The notes under the pieces were generated by a model that had not been told where the DNA came from, did not search any database, and saw nothing but the letters and a program-made list of their open reading frames with translations. Positions 1 through 10,796 of a stretch of DNA of 64,000 bases are shown here, piece after piece; position 1 is the first letter of the stretch; each line of letters starts with the position of its first letter. The stretch covers positions 35,574 through 99,573 of the forward strand of contig SVLY01000003.1 in NCBI GenBank assembly GCA_015067715.1. The letters run 5' to 3'. The position numbers were made by a program, and so were the translations under genes. The stretch comes from Oscillospiraceae bacterium (GTDB taxonomy: Bacteria > Bacillota > Clostridia > Oscillospirales > QAMX01).

Positions 1-2001
1 AAGAGCGTAAGCGACCTCAGCCTTGCCCAGTGCGCCTGTATTGCAGGCATAACCAACAGTCCCACCTATTACGACCCCTTCCAGAACCCGGACAACAACA
101 AGGAGCGTCAGGAGCTCATCCTTGGCAAAATGCTTGAGCTGGGCTCCATAACCCGGGAGGAATACGCCGCGGCCATGACCGAGGAGCTTGACTTCCGCAC
201 CGAGGACGACGACGTTACCGATACCTCCGGCGTTCAGTCATATTTCACCGACCTGCTCATAAGCGAGCTCATCGAGGATTTCCAGACGGAGCTGGGCTAC
301 AGCTCCACCATGGCCTACAAGCTTCTCTACGCCGGCGGCCTGAGGATCGAGTCCACCATAGACCCCCGCGTTCAGTCCACCCTTGAGAGCGTTTACGAAA
401 ACCGGGAGAATTTCCCCCGTGTTAAGGGCACCACCCAGCTTGAGTCCGCCATGGTCATTATGTCCTCCGACGGCTATCTTCGGGGCATCGTTGGCGGCAT
501 AGGCCAGAAGAGCGGCAACCTTGTTCTGAACCGCGCTCTTGCGGCACGCCAGCCGGGCTCGGCCATAAAGCCCCTTTCGGCCTACGCTCCCGCTCTGGAA
601 TACGGGCTTATCACCCCCTATTCCGTGCTCGACGATTCCCCCTCAAAATACATCTCCTCCACGGGAGCGCTGGTTGAGGGCGAATCCGTTATTCTTCTCA
701 ACGACTCGTCCATAACCTCGTGGCCCTCCAACAGCGACGATACCTACCGGGGGCTGATGAGCGTTACCGAGGCAATGGAGCGCTCCACCAACACCGTTCC
801 CGTACGGGTGCTGGACATGATGACTCTGGACACCGCCTTTGACTTTGCCACCGAGCGTTTCCACCTCTCCCTCATCCGGGACGAGATACGAAACGACGTT
901 TTCTGCACCGACCTTACCTACAGCGCCCTTGCCCTGGGCGGCCTTTCCTACGGCGTGAGCCTTCTGGAGATGACCGCGGCTTACGTGCCCTTCGTTAACG
1001 ACGGCGTTTACAGCGACCCCACCACCTATACCAGAGTCTACGACTCCGACGGTAACCTTATCCTTGACAACACCGACCGGGACTCCATTGCAGTTTCCGC
1101 CGAGACCGCCTATTACATGACCGAAATGCTCCAGTCCGCCGTTGAAAACGGCACCGGCGCCGCCGCGGCCATTCCCGGCATGGCGGTGGGCGGAAAGACC
1201 GGCACCACCTCCAACGACTACGACCGCTGGTTCATGGGCGTCACCCCCTACTACGTGGGCGGCGTATGGGTGGGCTTTGACCGCAACAAGACCATCGGCC
1301 TTGACTACAACCCCGCTGTCACCGTCTGGCAGGACGTTATGGAGCTTTTGCACGAAAATCTTCCCTCCGCCGAATTTGAAGCCCGAAGCGACCTTGTCAC
1401 CTGCTCTTACTGCATGGACAGCGGCGGAATACCCACCGAAAGCTGTAAAAACGACCCCAGAGGCTCAAGGATCGCCACCGGCGAATTCTTTGAGACCGAC
1501 GCCCCCACCACCGTCTGCACGACCCACGTGGACGTAAAGCTCTGCCCCGATACGGGCAAGATCTGCACGGACTACTGCAACCGGTCAGACGCCCGTGTGG
1601 TGACAAGGCTGAACCTGTACAGATATTTTGCCATTCCCAACGTTGAGGTGGCGGACGAGGGCTGGTGCGTCCACTACGACGACGCCATAAGCGACCGCGT
1701 GCGCACCTATTATTTCCCGGCCATCTCCCCCGACCCCGTGCAAAAGGCTCTGGCCGGTGAGTGCCATCTCCACATTGCGCCGGTATCCACCAGAGCTTCC
1801 TCCACCAAGCCCCGCACCACCCGCGCGCCCATGAACACCCCCAGAGTTATGACCGTTATAACCACCACCACCGAGGAGACCACCCTGCCCCCCGAGACAA
1901 CGGCAGTTCCCCCCGGCGGAAGCGAGGGCAGTATCGTTCCCGGCGGCTCCACCTCCGGCGGCGGCGGAGGAAGCGGACTTCCCGAACCGCCTCCGGCATA
2001 A
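1..2001 (+). CDS. Penicillin-binding protein 1A-type transglycosylase/transpeptidase (5' truncated by window edge)
   Basis: Frame 1 is open from base 1 (KSVSDLSLAQCACIAGITNSPTYYDPFQNP...), upstream of the listed ORF start at 130. Transpeptidase motifs include GSAIKPLSAYAPALE and GGKTGTTSNDYDRWFMG. Low-complexity T/G/P-rich C-terminus. Confidence 0.93.
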   Translation, partial: KSVSDLSLAQCACIAGITNSPTYYDPFQNPDNNKERQELILGKMLELGSITREEYAAAMTEELDFRTEDDDVTDTSGVQSYFTDLLISELIEDFQTELGYSSTMAYKLLYAGGLRIESTIDPRVQSTLESVYENRENFPRVKGTTQLESAMVIMSSDGYLRGIVGGIGQKSGNLVLNRALAARQPGSAIKPLSAYAPALEYGLITPYSVLDDSPSKYISSTGALVEGESVILLNDSSITSWPSNSDDTYRGLMSVTEAMERSTNTVPVRVLDMMTLDTAFDFATERFHLSLIRDEIRNDVFCTDLTYSALALGGLSYGVSLLEMTAAYVPFVNDGVYSDPTTYTRVYDSDGNLILDNTDRDSIAVSAETAYYMTEMLQSAVENGTGAAAAIPGMAVGGKTGTTSNDYDRWFMGVTPYYVGGVWVGFDRNKTIGLDYNPAVTVWQDVMELLHENLPSAEFEARSDLVTCSYCMDSGGIPTESCKNDPRGSRIATGEFFETDAPTTVCTTHVDVKLCPDTGKICTDYCNRSDARVVTRLNLYRYFAIPNVEVADEGWCVHYDDAISDRVRTYYFPAISPDPVQKALAGECHLHIAPVSTRASSTKPRTTRAPMNTPRVMTVITTTTEETTLPPETTAVPPGGSEGSIVPGGSTSGGGGGSGLPEPPPA

Positions 2002-2021
2002 ATTTAAAGGAGAACAGACCC

Positions 2022-2939
2022 ATGACTCTTCCCGTTGAAGAAATTAAAAAGGCCGTCGGGGCGGAAAACCTGCTCACAGGGGAGCCCCTTTCCCGTCACA
2101 CCTCCTTTCACATCGGGGGAGAGTGTACCATTGCCCTGCCCCGGAGCCCGGAGGCCTTCGCGGAGCTTTTCAGCCTTTCAAAAAGGCTTGGCTTTCCCGT
2201 TTTCGTCCTTGGCAACGGCACCAACGTCCTCGCATCGGACGACGGCTGGGACGGGCTGGTCATAAAAACAAAGGGACTTTCAAAAATCGGGATAAACGGC
2301 AACACCGTCACCGCAGGGGGTGGGGCTTTGCTCTCACGAACCGCCGTTGCCGCCGCTACGTCGGGGCTTTCGGGGCTTGAATTTGCCCACGGGATCCCCG
2401 GAAGCGTCGGCGGAGCCGTTGCCATGAACGCCGGAGCCTACGGCGGAGAGATGAGCTCCGTCGTGCGCCGTACCCTGTGCATTACCCCGGAGGGAAATAC
2501 CCTCACCCTGTCCGGGGCTGACCATCACTTCGGCTACCGCCACAGCGCCGTCATCGAAACCCCCGGCACGGTGGTGCTGGAGACGGAAATTGAGCTGACC
2601 CCGGGAAACCGGGAGGATATAGAAGAGACCATGCGCGCTCTGGCCGCAAAGCGAAAGGCCAGCCAGCCCCTTGAGCTTCCCAGCGCGGGAAGCGTTTTCA
2701 AGCGCCCCCAGGGACATTTCGTTGGCGCAATGGTTCAGGAGCTGGGCCTCAAGGGCCGCACCGTCGGCGGAGCTCAGGTCTCGGAAAAACACGCCGGGTT
2801 CATCGTTAACGTGGGCGGCGCCACCGCCGCAGACGTGCTGGACCTCATTGGCATCGTAAGAAGCGAGGTTCAAAAGGCCTTTGGAGTATGCCTTGAGTGC
2901 GAGATCCGTCCCCTTGGTTTGGGACGGGAGGAGATCTGA
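2022..2939 (+). CDS. murB: UDP-N-acetylmuramate dehydrogenase
   Basis: ATG at 2022 after AAAGGAG. Motifs include GNGTNVLASDDGWDGLVI, GIPGSVGGAVAMNAGAYGGEM, and SAGSVFKRPQGHFVGAMVQELGLKG. Confidence 0.96.
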   Translation: MTLPVEEIKKAVGAENLLTGEPLSRHTSFHIGGECTIALPRSPEAFAELFSLSKRLGFPVFVLGNGTNVLASDDGWDGLVIKTKGLSKIGINGNTVTAGGGALLSRTAVAAATSGLSGLEFAHGIPGSVGGAVAMNAGAYGGEMSSVVRRTLCITPEGNTLTLSGADHHFGYRHSAVIETPGTVVLETEIELTPGNREDIEETMRALAAKRKASQPLELPSAGSVFKRPQGHFVGAMVQELGLKGRTVGGAQVSEKHAGFIVNVGGATAADVLDLIGIVRSEVQKAFGVCLECEIRPLGLGREEI

Positions 2940-3856
2940 TGTCTTTTTCTTCCGAAGTAAAAAACGAGCTCTGCAAGATCTGGCCGGCCAAGCCCTGCTG
3001 CGCCCTTGCAGAGCTTTACGGCATGCTTTTGTACGCAAGCCAGCTTTCCGACCGGGAGATACGCATATACACCGCCACCCCCAGACTTGGCAAAAAGCTT
3101 ATCCAGCTCTCCGCCGCCGCTCTTGGCCACAGCCTTCCCTGGGAGATAAGCTCCGGCAACACCGGCAGAAGCTCCCTGAGCCTCACGGACGTTTCCGCCG
3201 TGAGAGAGCTTTGCCGCAGATTTGACTACGACTGCACCCACGGGGTGATCTGGCACTTAAACGGCTGGCACATTATCGACGACTGCTGCCGGGACGCTTT
3301 TCTTCGGGGAATGTTTTTGACCGGGGGCTACGTTGCCGACCCGGAAACCGGCTATTCAATCGAGCTCTCCGGCACCCACGCCGCCTTAGCTCGGGAAATA
3401 TCCGCCCTTTTGGGGGAGATGGATATGCTCCCGGGCTATGTCCGCCGCCGGGACGAGCACGTGCTGTATTATAAGGATGCGGACAGTATAGAAGCCTTTC
3501 TCACCCACGCCGGAGCCCACCACGGGGTGATACGGCTCATGGAGGCACGGGTGATACGGGACATGAGAAACCGCATTAACCGAAAGGTGAACTGCGAGAC
3601 CTCCAACCTCATGCGGACGGTGGAAAAGGCCGGAGACCATATGGAAGCCATCGAAAAGATCCGCGCCGCAGGAAAGCTTGGGGACCTTGAGCCGGGACTT
3701 CTCCAGGCCGTGCGTCTGAGAGAGGAATATCCCGACGCCTCCCTTGCAGAGCTTGCGGCAATGTGTGAGCCGCCAATATCAAAATCAGGATTCAACCACA
3801 GAATGAAAAAGCTGGAGGCCATCGCCTCCGCCCTTTCCGGGAGAACACAGGAATGA
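2939..3856 (+). CDS. whiA: DNA-binding protein WhiA
   Basis: ATG overlaps the murB stop (TGATG). MSFSSEVKNEL..., LAGLADLERING-like N-domain and C-terminal HTH (LAELAAMCEPPISKSGFNHRMKKL). Confidence 0.93.
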   Translation: MSFSSEVKNELCKIWPAKPCCALAELYGMLLYASQLSDREIRIYTATPRLGKKLIQLSAAALGHSLPWEISSGNTGRSSLSLTDVSAVRELCRRFDYDCTHGVIWHLNGWHIIDDCCRDAFLRGMFLTGGYVADPETGYSIELSGTHAALAREISALLGEMDMLPGYVRRRDEHVLYYKDADSIEAFLTHAGAHHGVIRLMEARVIRDMRNRINRKVNCETSNLMRTVEKAGDHMEAIEKIRAAGKLGDLEPGLLQAVRLREEYPDASLAELAAMCEPPISKSGFNHRMKKLEAIASALSGRTQE

Positions 3857-6800
3857 ACGATTTCGTACACCTTCACGTACATAGCGAATACAGTCTTCTG
3901 GACGGTGCCTGCCGCATCAGCGAGTCCGTTCTGCGGGCGAAAGAGATGGGGCAGAAGGCCCTTGCCATCACCGACCACGGCGCAATGTACGGGGTCTACG
4001 ATTTCTGGAAGGCCGCAAAGGATGCGGGCATAAAGCCCATTATCGGCTGTGAGGTCTACCTCGCCCCCAGAAGCCGCTTCGACCGCACCTACGACCGGGA
4101 TTCCGAGGCCGAGCATCTGGTTTTGCTCTGCGAAAACGGCGAGGGCTACAAAAACCTTATGAAAATGGTAAGCCTTGCCTGGACGGAAGGCTTTTACATA
4201 AAGCCCCGTGTGGACATGGAGCTTATCCGGAGCTGTTCAAAGGGGCTTATCTGCCTTTCTGCCTGCATTGCCGGGCGTATCCCCCGGCTTATCTTAAAGG
4301 GGCAGTACGAAAAGGCAAAGGCCTTTGCCCTTGAGCTGGAGGGCATCTTCGGCAGGGGAAACTTTTACCTTGAAATGCAGGACCACGGTATTCCCGAGCA
4401 GAAGACCGTTAACGCCGCAATACTCCGGCTTCACGCCGAGACCGGCATTCCCCTTGTTGCCACCAACGACGCCCACTACGTAAAGCGTGAAAACGCCGAG
4501 CTTCAGGACGTTCTCATGTGCATCCAAACGGTGAAAAAGCTGGACGACAAGGACAGAATGCGCTTTGAGAGCAGCGAGTTTTACCTTAAATCCGGGGACG
4601 AAATGGCCGCCCTCTTCCCATCCACCCCCCAGGCTTTGGAAAATACCGTGAAAATTGCCGACCGCTGTAACGTGGAGTTTGGCTTTACGGGCTATATCCA
4701 GCCCGTTTTCCCCCTGCCCGAGGGCTGGACGGACAGCGCCGAATACCTTCGCGAGCGCTGTAACCGGGGCTTTTTGCGGCGTTACGGTGAAAACGCCCCC
4801 CAAAAATACCGGGAGAGGCTTGAATACGAGCTTTCGGTCATAATCGGCATGGGCTTCCCGGACTATTACCTCATTGTTGCGGACTACGTTAACCACGCCA
4901 AGGAAGTTGGCATTCCCGTTGGCCCCGGCCGCGGAAGCGGCGCCGGAAGCATTGCGGCGTACTGCATGGGCATAACGGATATCTGCCCCATGAAATACGA
5001 CCTGCCCTTCGAGCGCTTTCTCAACCCCGAGCGTGTCTCCATGCCGGACTTCGACGTGGACTTTTGCCCCAAGCGCCGGGGCGAGATGATAGACTATATG
5101 GTGGAGCGCTACGGCGCAGACCACGTGTCGCAGATCATCACCTTCGGCACCATGGCCGCCCGCGCGGTCATCCGGGACGTTGGCAGAGTGCTGGACGTGC
5201 CCTACGCCGAGGTGGACAAAATTGCAAAGCTCATTCCAAACGAGCTCCACATTACAATAGAAAAAGCCCTTGAAAAGACCGCACCCCTCCGGGAGCTCTA
5301 CGAGAGCGACGCCACGGTAAAGCGGCTTATCGACCTTGCAAAGGGTCTTGAGGGTATGCCCAGAAACGCCTCCACCCACGCCGCAGGCCTTGTGGTCACA
5401 CCCCGTCCCACCGTGGAGTACGTTCCCCTTGCCAAAAACGACGAGGCCGTTGTCACCCAGTTCCCCATGAACACCGTTGCGGATCTGGGACTTGTAAAGA
5501 TGGACTTTTTGGGGCTCAGAAACCTCACCATCATCGGCGACACAGTCCGCCAGATAAAAAAGCGCGTTCCCTCCTTTGAGATCGAAAGCATTCCCGACGA
5601 CGATGCCGAGACCTTTAAAATGCTGGCCGAAGGCCGCACCTGCGGAGTTTTCCAGCTTGAAAGCTCCGGCATGACCGGGGTCGCGGTGAGCCTGAAGGCT
5701 CAGTCCGTTGAAGAGATCTCCGCCGTTATCGCCCTTTACCGCCCGGGTCCCATGGAACAGATCCCGAAATACATCGAAGGCAAGTTCCACCCCGAGCGTG
5801 TCACCTACCGACACCCCCTGCTTAAAGACGTGCTTGGCATAACCTACGGCTGTCCGCTGTACCAGGAGCAGGTCATGGAGATCTTCCGCTCCCTTGGGGG
5901 CTATTCTCTGGGACACGCAGACATTGTCCGCCGCGCCATAAGCAAAAAGAAAATGTCCGTGTTGGAGCACGAAAAAAACAGCTTTATCTACGGCAACGAG
6001 GCCGAAGGCGTTCCCGGCTGTCCCGCAAAGGGCATAGACGAGGCCACAGCCCGTGCCATTTTCGAGGATATCGAAAGCTTTGCCAGCTACGGCTTCAACA
6101 AGGCCCACTCTGCGGCCTATGCCATGGTGAGCTACCAGACCGCCTATCTCAAATGCCACTACCCCGGAGAATATATGGGCGCCCTGCTCTCAAGCGTTCT
6201 GGACAACGCCGGCAAGGTTGCGGAATATTCCGCCGAGTGCAAGGCCATGGGGATCTCCGTTCTGCCTCCCAACGTCAACAAAAGCGAGGACGGCTTCGTC
6301 GTTGAGGACGGAAACATTCGTTTCGGCCTCGTGGCCATCAAAAACGTGGGCATGAAGCTCATACTCGACCTTGTTGCCGAGCGGAACAAAAACGGCCCCT
6401 TTACCGGCTTTGGGGATTTTATAACCCGTATGTGCGAGTACGATTTCAACAAGCGCGCCGCAGAGAGCCTTATACGCTGCGGAGCCTGCGATTGCTTCGG
6501 GCTTTACCGCAGTCAGATGATGGCCATGTTCGAGGGGCTCATCGAGTCTGCCGTCCACGCAAAGGCCAGCCGCATTGAGAACCAGTTCATGCTCTTCGAG
6601 GAAGAGGAGCTTCCCCAGGTGACCGAACCCGTTCCCCCCAGAATGGAAGAGTTTACCCGCCGGGACCTTTTGCTCATGGAAAAGGAGACCGCCGGGATCT
6701 ACCTCTCCGGCCACCCCCTGGACGAATACGCCCGGGACTTCGAGGTCAGCCGCACCCTGCCCCTTTCGGAGATCATCGGCGAGGCCAACCCCGAGGAGGA

Positions 6801-7464
6801 CGAGTACGGTGAAGGCCTGCGGGGCAATATGAGCTACGACGGAAAGATCGTCACCGTTGGCGGCATCGTCACCTCCGTCAAGCAGAAATCCACCAAAAAC
6901 AGCCAGCTCATGGCCTTCGTCGGGTTTGAGGACCTCACCGGAAGCCTTGAAATGCTGGTCTTCCCCAAGGTTCTGGCAAGCTTTGGGGGATATATCCGCG
7001 CGGACAACGCCGTTGTCGTAAAGGCAAGGGTGAGCATTCGCGAGGGCGAGGATCCAAAGCTTATCTGCGAGGAGTGCCGCCCGGCACGTCCCGCAAAAAT
7101 GGTTGAGGAGGAGCTTGCCGCCGAAGCTCAAAGGCACGCCGCAGAGCCCGAACGTAACAGACGCCCCGAGCCCGACGAGTCCAACCGCACCACCATCTTC
7201 GACCGTCCCGCTCCCCCAAGACCCGCTCCGCCCCGGGAAGAAAACCGAAAGCTTTTCCTCCGGGTGGAAAAAGAAGATCCCGCGCTTTTCAAACGCCTTA
7301 AGGGGCTTTTCCAGATGTTCCCGGGAGAAATACCGGTCATCATCTGGGTGAGCTCCACAAACCGCAGGCTTTCCGGCGGCGCAGATAACACCGTTTGCGC
7401 AGACGAGCGCTTTATTTCGGAGCTTATACGCCTTTTGGGTCAGGGAAGCGCCATAATAAAGTGA
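3853..7464 (+). CDS. dnaE: DNA polymerase III subunit alpha
   Basis: PHP domain start FVHLHVHSEYSLLDGACRI; GPGRGSGAGSIAAYCMGITDI; PDFDVDFCPKRRGEMIDYM. 1203 aa; overlaps the whiA stop by 4 bp. Confidence 0.97.
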   Translation: MNDFVHLHVHSEYSLLDGACRISESVLRAKEMGQKALAITDHGAMYGVYDFWKAAKDAGIKPIIGCEVYLAPRSRFDRTYDRDSEAEHLVLLCENGEGYKNLMKMVSLAWTEGFYIKPRVDMELIRSCSKGLICLSACIAGRIPRLILKGQYEKAKAFALELEGIFGRGNFYLEMQDHGIPEQKTVNAAILRLHAETGIPLVATNDAHYVKRENAELQDVLMCIQTVKKLDDKDRMRFESSEFYLKSGDEMAALFPSTPQALENTVKIADRCNVEFGFTGYIQPVFPLPEGWTDSAEYLRERCNRGFLRRYGENAPQKYRERLEYELSVIIGMGFPDYYLIVADYVNHAKEVGIPVGPGRGSGAGSIAAYCMGITDICPMKYDLPFERFLNPERVSMPDFDVDFCPKRRGEMIDYMVERYGADHVSQIITFGTMAARAVIRDVGRVLDVPYAEVDKIAKLIPNELHITIEKALEKTAPLRELYESDATVKRLIDLAKGLEGMPRNASTHAAGLVVTPRPTVEYVPLAKNDEAVVTQFPMNTVADLGLVKMDFLGLRNLTIIGDTVRQIKKRVPSFEIESIPDDDAETFKMLAEGRTCGVFQLESSGMTGVAVSLKAQSVEEISAVIALYRPGPMEQIPKYIEGKFHPERVTYRHPLLKDVLGITYGCPLYQEQVMEIFRSLGGYSLGHADIVRRAISKKKMSVLEHEKNSFIYGNEAEGVPGCPAKGIDEATARAIFEDIESFASYGFNKAHSAAYAMVSYQTAYLKCHYPGEYMGALLSSVLDNAGKVAEYSAECKAMGISVLPPNVNKSEDGFVVEDGNIRFGLVAIKNVGMKLILDLVAERNKNGPFTGFGDFITRMCEYDFNKRAAESLIRCGACDCFGLYRSQMMAMFEGLIESAVHAKASRIENQFMLFEEEELPQVTEPVPPRMEEFTRRDLLLMEKETAGIYLSGHPLDEYARDFEVSRTLPLSEIIGEANPEEDEYGEGLRGNMSYDGKIVTVGGIVTSVKQKSTKNSQLMAFVGFEDLTGSLEMLVFPKVLASFGGYIRADNAVVVKARVSIREGEDPKLICEECRPARPAKMVEEELAAEAQRHAAEPERNRRPEPDESNRTTIFDRPAPPRPAPPREENRKLFLRVEKEDPALFKRLKGLFQMFPGEIPVIIWVSSTNRRLSGGADNTVCADERFISELIRLLGQGSAIIK

Positions 7465-7471
7465 TTTTCGG

Positions 7472-7500
7472 TTGACGGAACCGCCATATTACGATATAAT
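7472..7500 (+). promoter_or_regulatory. Sigma-A-type promoter upstream of dnaB (TTGACG-N17-TATAAT)
   Basis: TTGACG at 7472-7477, 17-nt spacer, TATAAT at 7495-7500; RBS GGAAAGGAGAG follows. Confidence 0.75.
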
Positions 7501-7537
7501 ATAATTTACCCCTCGGGAAAGGAGAGATCGCGACAAA

Positions 7538-8878
7538 ATGGAAGACCTGGTACTCAGAAGGCAGCCCTACAGCGCCGAAGCGGAACAGGCTGTGCTGGGA
7601 AGCATACTTATCGACTCCGCAACGGTGGCAACCGCCGTTTCTATGCTGAAGACAGACGATTTTTATATTCCCGAAAACGCGAAAATATTCGATACCCTCG
7701 TTTCAATGTTTACAGGGGGCGAAAAGATAGACCCCATAACCCTGCTGGACAAGCTCAAGGAGCTTGAGCTCTACGACGACGCAGGAGGAAGATCCTACCT
7801 CTACAAGATCATGGAGGCAACGCCCTCTGCGGTGAACATCGAGGCCTACGCCGCCATCGTAAAGGACAAGGCAAAGCTCCGCAAGCTGGCCGAGGTCACC
7901 GGCGAGGCAAACACCCGCGCCATGGGCGAGGTGGGCTCCGTATCCGAACAGCTTGAAACTCTGGAGCAGCAGCTTTTTGAGCTTCGCGGCGAGAGAAGCG
8001 GAGCGGGACTCGTGCCCATCCGGGAGGCGCTCAACGACAGCCTTCGGGAAATGAAGGAGCTGGCAGGCCAGGGAGGCAAGCTTCCCGGTCTTCCCACGGG
8101 CTTCCGCGACCTTGACTTTTACATTTCCGGCCTGAACCGTTCCGACCTTATAATCCTTGCCGCCCGACCGGGCGTTGGCAAGACCTCCGTCGCCCTCAAC
8201 ATCGCCCGTTACGCCGCAGAGGCCGGGGAGGGCAAAAACGTTCTCCTCTTCAACCTTGAGATGAGCCGCGTTCAGCTGGTTCAGAGAATGCTCTCCAGCG
8301 AGGCTCTGGTCGAGCTGGGCAAGCTCCGCACCGCCAACATGGTGCGGGACGAGTGGGACAGGCTTGTGGCCGGCGCACTGAAGCTGGCAAAGCTTCCCAT
8401 TTACGTGGACGATACCTCAAACATCACCGTTGCCGAGATAAAGGCCCGTGTCCGCCGGGTGCGGGACGTGGGCCTGGTGGTCATAGACTACCTCCAGCTC
8501 ATCAAGGGCGGCCGAAAGGACGGTAACCGCGTTCTTGAGGTCAGCGATATCAGCCGTTCCTTAAAGATCATGGCAAAGGAGCTTAACATTCCCGTGCTCT
8601 GCCTTGCCCAGCTCTCCCGCGCATCGGAACAGCGCAAGGACGATCCCAAGCCCAAGCTCTCCGACCTTCGTGACTCCGGCGCCATCGAACAGGACGCGGA
8701 CATCGTTCTCTTCCTCTACCGCGACGAGCAATACCACCCGGACACCGCAGAAAAGAACGTCTGCGACTGTATAATCGCCAAAAACCGCCACGGTCAGTGC
8801 AACACGGTTCAGTTCCAGTGGCAGGGTCAGTTCACACGCTTTACAATGCGTGACAGAATACATGAAAAGCCACAGTAA
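7538..8878 (+). CDS. dnaB: Replicative DNA helicase
   Basis: RQPYSAEAEQAVLGSILID N-domain; Walker A AARPGVGKTSVALNIA; VVIDYLQLIKGG; LSDLRDSGAIEQDADIVLFLYRDE. Confidence 0.97.
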   Translation: MEDLVLRRQPYSAEAEQAVLGSILIDSATVATAVSMLKTDDFYIPENAKIFDTLVSMFTGGEKIDPITLLDKLKELELYDDAGGRSYLYKIMEATPSAVNIEAYAAIVKDKAKLRKLAEVTGEANTRAMGEVGSVSEQLETLEQQLFELRGERSGAGLVPIREALNDSLREMKELAGQGGKLPGLPTGFRDLDFYISGLNRSDLIILAARPGVGKTSVALNIARYAAEAGEGKNVLLFNLEMSRVQLVQRMLSSEALVELGKLRTANMVRDEWDRLVAGALKLAKLPIYVDDTSNITVAEIKARVRRVRDVGLVVIDYLQLIKGGRKDGNRVLEVSDISRSLKIMAKELNIPVLCLAQLSRASEQRKDDPKPKLSDLRDSGAIEQDADIVLFLYRDEQYHPDTAEKNVCDCIIAKNRHGQCNTVQFQWQGQFTRFTMRDRIHEKPQ

Positions 8879-10202
8879 ACGGGTTTTGGCCTGGATAAGG
8901 CAAAACGGACTCATCTCCCCCGGGGACAGGGTCGTCTGTGCCCTTTCCGGCGGCGCAGACTCCGTGGCAATGACACTTTTGCTCTTTTCTCTTCAGAAAG
9001 AGCTTGGGGCGGAGATATCCGCCGCCCACGTTAACCATATGCTCCGGGGAGCCGAGGCCGACCGGGACGAGGCCTTTTGCAAAAGCCTCTGCGAAAACCT
9101 CGGCATTCCCTTCACCGCCCTTCATGGCGACGCCGCAGAGCTCGCCCGGAAAGAGGGAAAAAGCCTTGAGGACGGGGCAAGGGAGCTTCGCTATTCCCTT
9201 CTTGCAACCCTCGGTGCAGACAGGATCGCCGTCGCCCACAACACGGAGGACAACCTTGAAACCGTGATCATGCGCCTTGCCCGGGGCGGCGGAGCCCGGG
9301 GACTTTCGGGCATTCCCCCGAAAAACGGCAGGGTCATTCGCCCGGTCATGTGTCTTTCCCGGGCAGAGACCGAAGAGATCTGCCGCAACGCCGGAGCCGG
9401 CTTCGTCACGGACTCTTCAAACCTGTCCGACGACTATACCCGCAACCTCATCCGCCACAAAATTATGCCGGTCATGGCAGAGCTTAACCCTGCCGCGGCC
9501 GCTCTTGCCCTTGAAAACAGCGCCTTTCTCCGCCAGGAGGACGCTTTTCTGGACAGCCGCGCCCGGGAGCTTCTGGAAAGCGCCGGCCAGATGAATACCG
9601 GGCTTTTCACCGCCGCCGGAGAGGTGCTCTCCCGGAGGATACTCCGCATTGAAGCCGAAAAGGCCGGAGCGGAGCTTGACGGGCGCACCGCCCAAAGGCT
9701 TTACGACCTGACCCTTTCCGGAAAAAGCCGCTTTTACGCCGACGTTCCGGGAAAGAGGTTTTACGGGGAATACGGCAGGTTTTGGTTCGGAGACAGGTGC
9801 GACAGCACCGGGTTTTCCTTTGACCTTATACCGGGCGTTCCCGTGGACACGGGGGCGTGGACGGTGGAGCTTTTGCCCCGCAAAGAGGAAAACATTTATA
9901 GAAAATTCAACATTTTCACCCTGTCTTCTGATAAAATACAGAATGGGCTGAAGATCCGCTCCGTCCGTGACGGAGACCGGTTTTGCCGCAACGGGAAAAG
10001 CGGCACCAAGACCCTGAAAAAGCTTTTTTCCGACATGAAGCTCCCCCGGACCGAGAGGGAAACGCTTCCCGTCTGCGCCGACGGGGAAGGGGTGCTTTTC
10101 GTGCCGGGGCTGGGAGAAAATTTTTCCCGGAGACCCTTTACGGGGGACGGGGAAATTTTTGATATAGTTTTCACGAAAAAGGAACAAACTAACAAAACAT
10201 AA
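8862..10202 (+). CDS. tilS: tRNA(Ile)-lysidine synthase
   Basis: SGGADSVAMTLLL PP-loop, AHNTEDNLETVIMRLARGGGARGLSGI. Overlaps the end of dnaB; start could be 8850 or 8862. Confidence 0.94.
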   Translation: MKSHSKRVLAWIRQNGLISPGDRVVCALSGGADSVAMTLLLFSLQKELGAEISAAHVNHMLRGAEADRDEAFCKSLCENLGIPFTALHGDAAELARKEGKSLEDGARELRYSLLATLGADRIAVAHNTEDNLETVIMRLARGGGARGLSGIPPKNGRVIRPVMCLSRAETEEICRNAGAGFVTDSSNLSDDYTRNLIRHKIMPVMAELNPAAAALALENSAFLRQEDAFLDSRARELLESAGQMNTGLFTAAGEVLSRRILRIEAEKAGAELDGRTAQRLYDLTLSGKSRFYADVPGKRFYGEYGRFWFGDRCDSTGFSFDLIPGVPVDTGAWTVELLPRKEENIYRKFNIFTLSSDKIQNGLKIRSVRDGDRFCRNGKSGTKTLKKLFSDMKLPRTERETLPVCADGEGVLFVPGLGENFSRRPFTGDGEIFDIVFTKKEQTNKT

Positions 10203-10219
10203 CAAAAGGGGAACAGAAA

Positions 10220-10765
10220 ATGGAACTGCACAACGACGTTGAGAGAATACTCCTTTCCGAAGAACAGATCAAGGCCCGCGTTGCCGAGATCGGCAGAGAG
10301 ATCTCTCTTGATTACCAGGGCAAAAAACCCCTGCTGGTGAGCGTTCTCAAGGGCTCCATTGTTTTTATGGCCGACCTTATGCGCTCCATCAACGTTGACT
10401 GCGAGATCGACTTTATGAGCGTCTCCTCCTACGGCAGAAGCAAGACCAGCTCAGGTGTCGTCCGCATTCTCAAGGACCTTGACCACGATATCACAGACAA
10501 GCATATTATCGTTGTTGAGGACATTCTGGACAGCGGCCTTACTCTGTCCTACATTCTCGAAATGCTCAAGAGCCGCGGCGCGGCGTCCATTCGCCTCTGC
10601 ACTCTGCTGGATAAGCCCGAGAGAAGAAAGGTCAGCGTTGCCGTTGACTACGCCGGCTTTACCGTGCCGGACGATTTCGTCGTGGGCTACGGCCTTGACT
10701 ACGGCGAGTATTACAGAAATCTGCCCTATATCGGCGTTTTGAAGCCCGAGGTCTATACCAAGTGA
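10220..10765 (+). CDS. hpt: Hypoxanthine phosphoribosyltransferase
   Basis: VSVLKGSIVFMADLMR, HIIVVEDILDSGLTLSYI, FVVGYGLDYGEYYRNLPYIGVL; tilS-hpt-ftsH order as in other Firmicutes. Confidence 0.96.
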   Translation: MELHNDVERILLSEEQIKARVAEIGREISLDYQGKKPLLVSVLKGSIVFMADLMRSINVDCEIDFMSVSSYGRSKTSSGVVRILKDLDHDITDKHIIVVEDILDSGLTLSYILEMLKSRGAASIRLCTLLDKPERRKVSVAVDYAGFTVPDDFVVGYGLDYGEYYRNLPYIGVLKPEVYTK

Positions 10766-10796
10766 CCTGTTTTCCGGGCGCTTTAATTGGAAAGGT

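Noticed and set aside
4294-6159. 621-aa minus-strand ORF inside dnaE
   Set aside because: Antisense shadow of dnaE; no recognisable motif or RBS.
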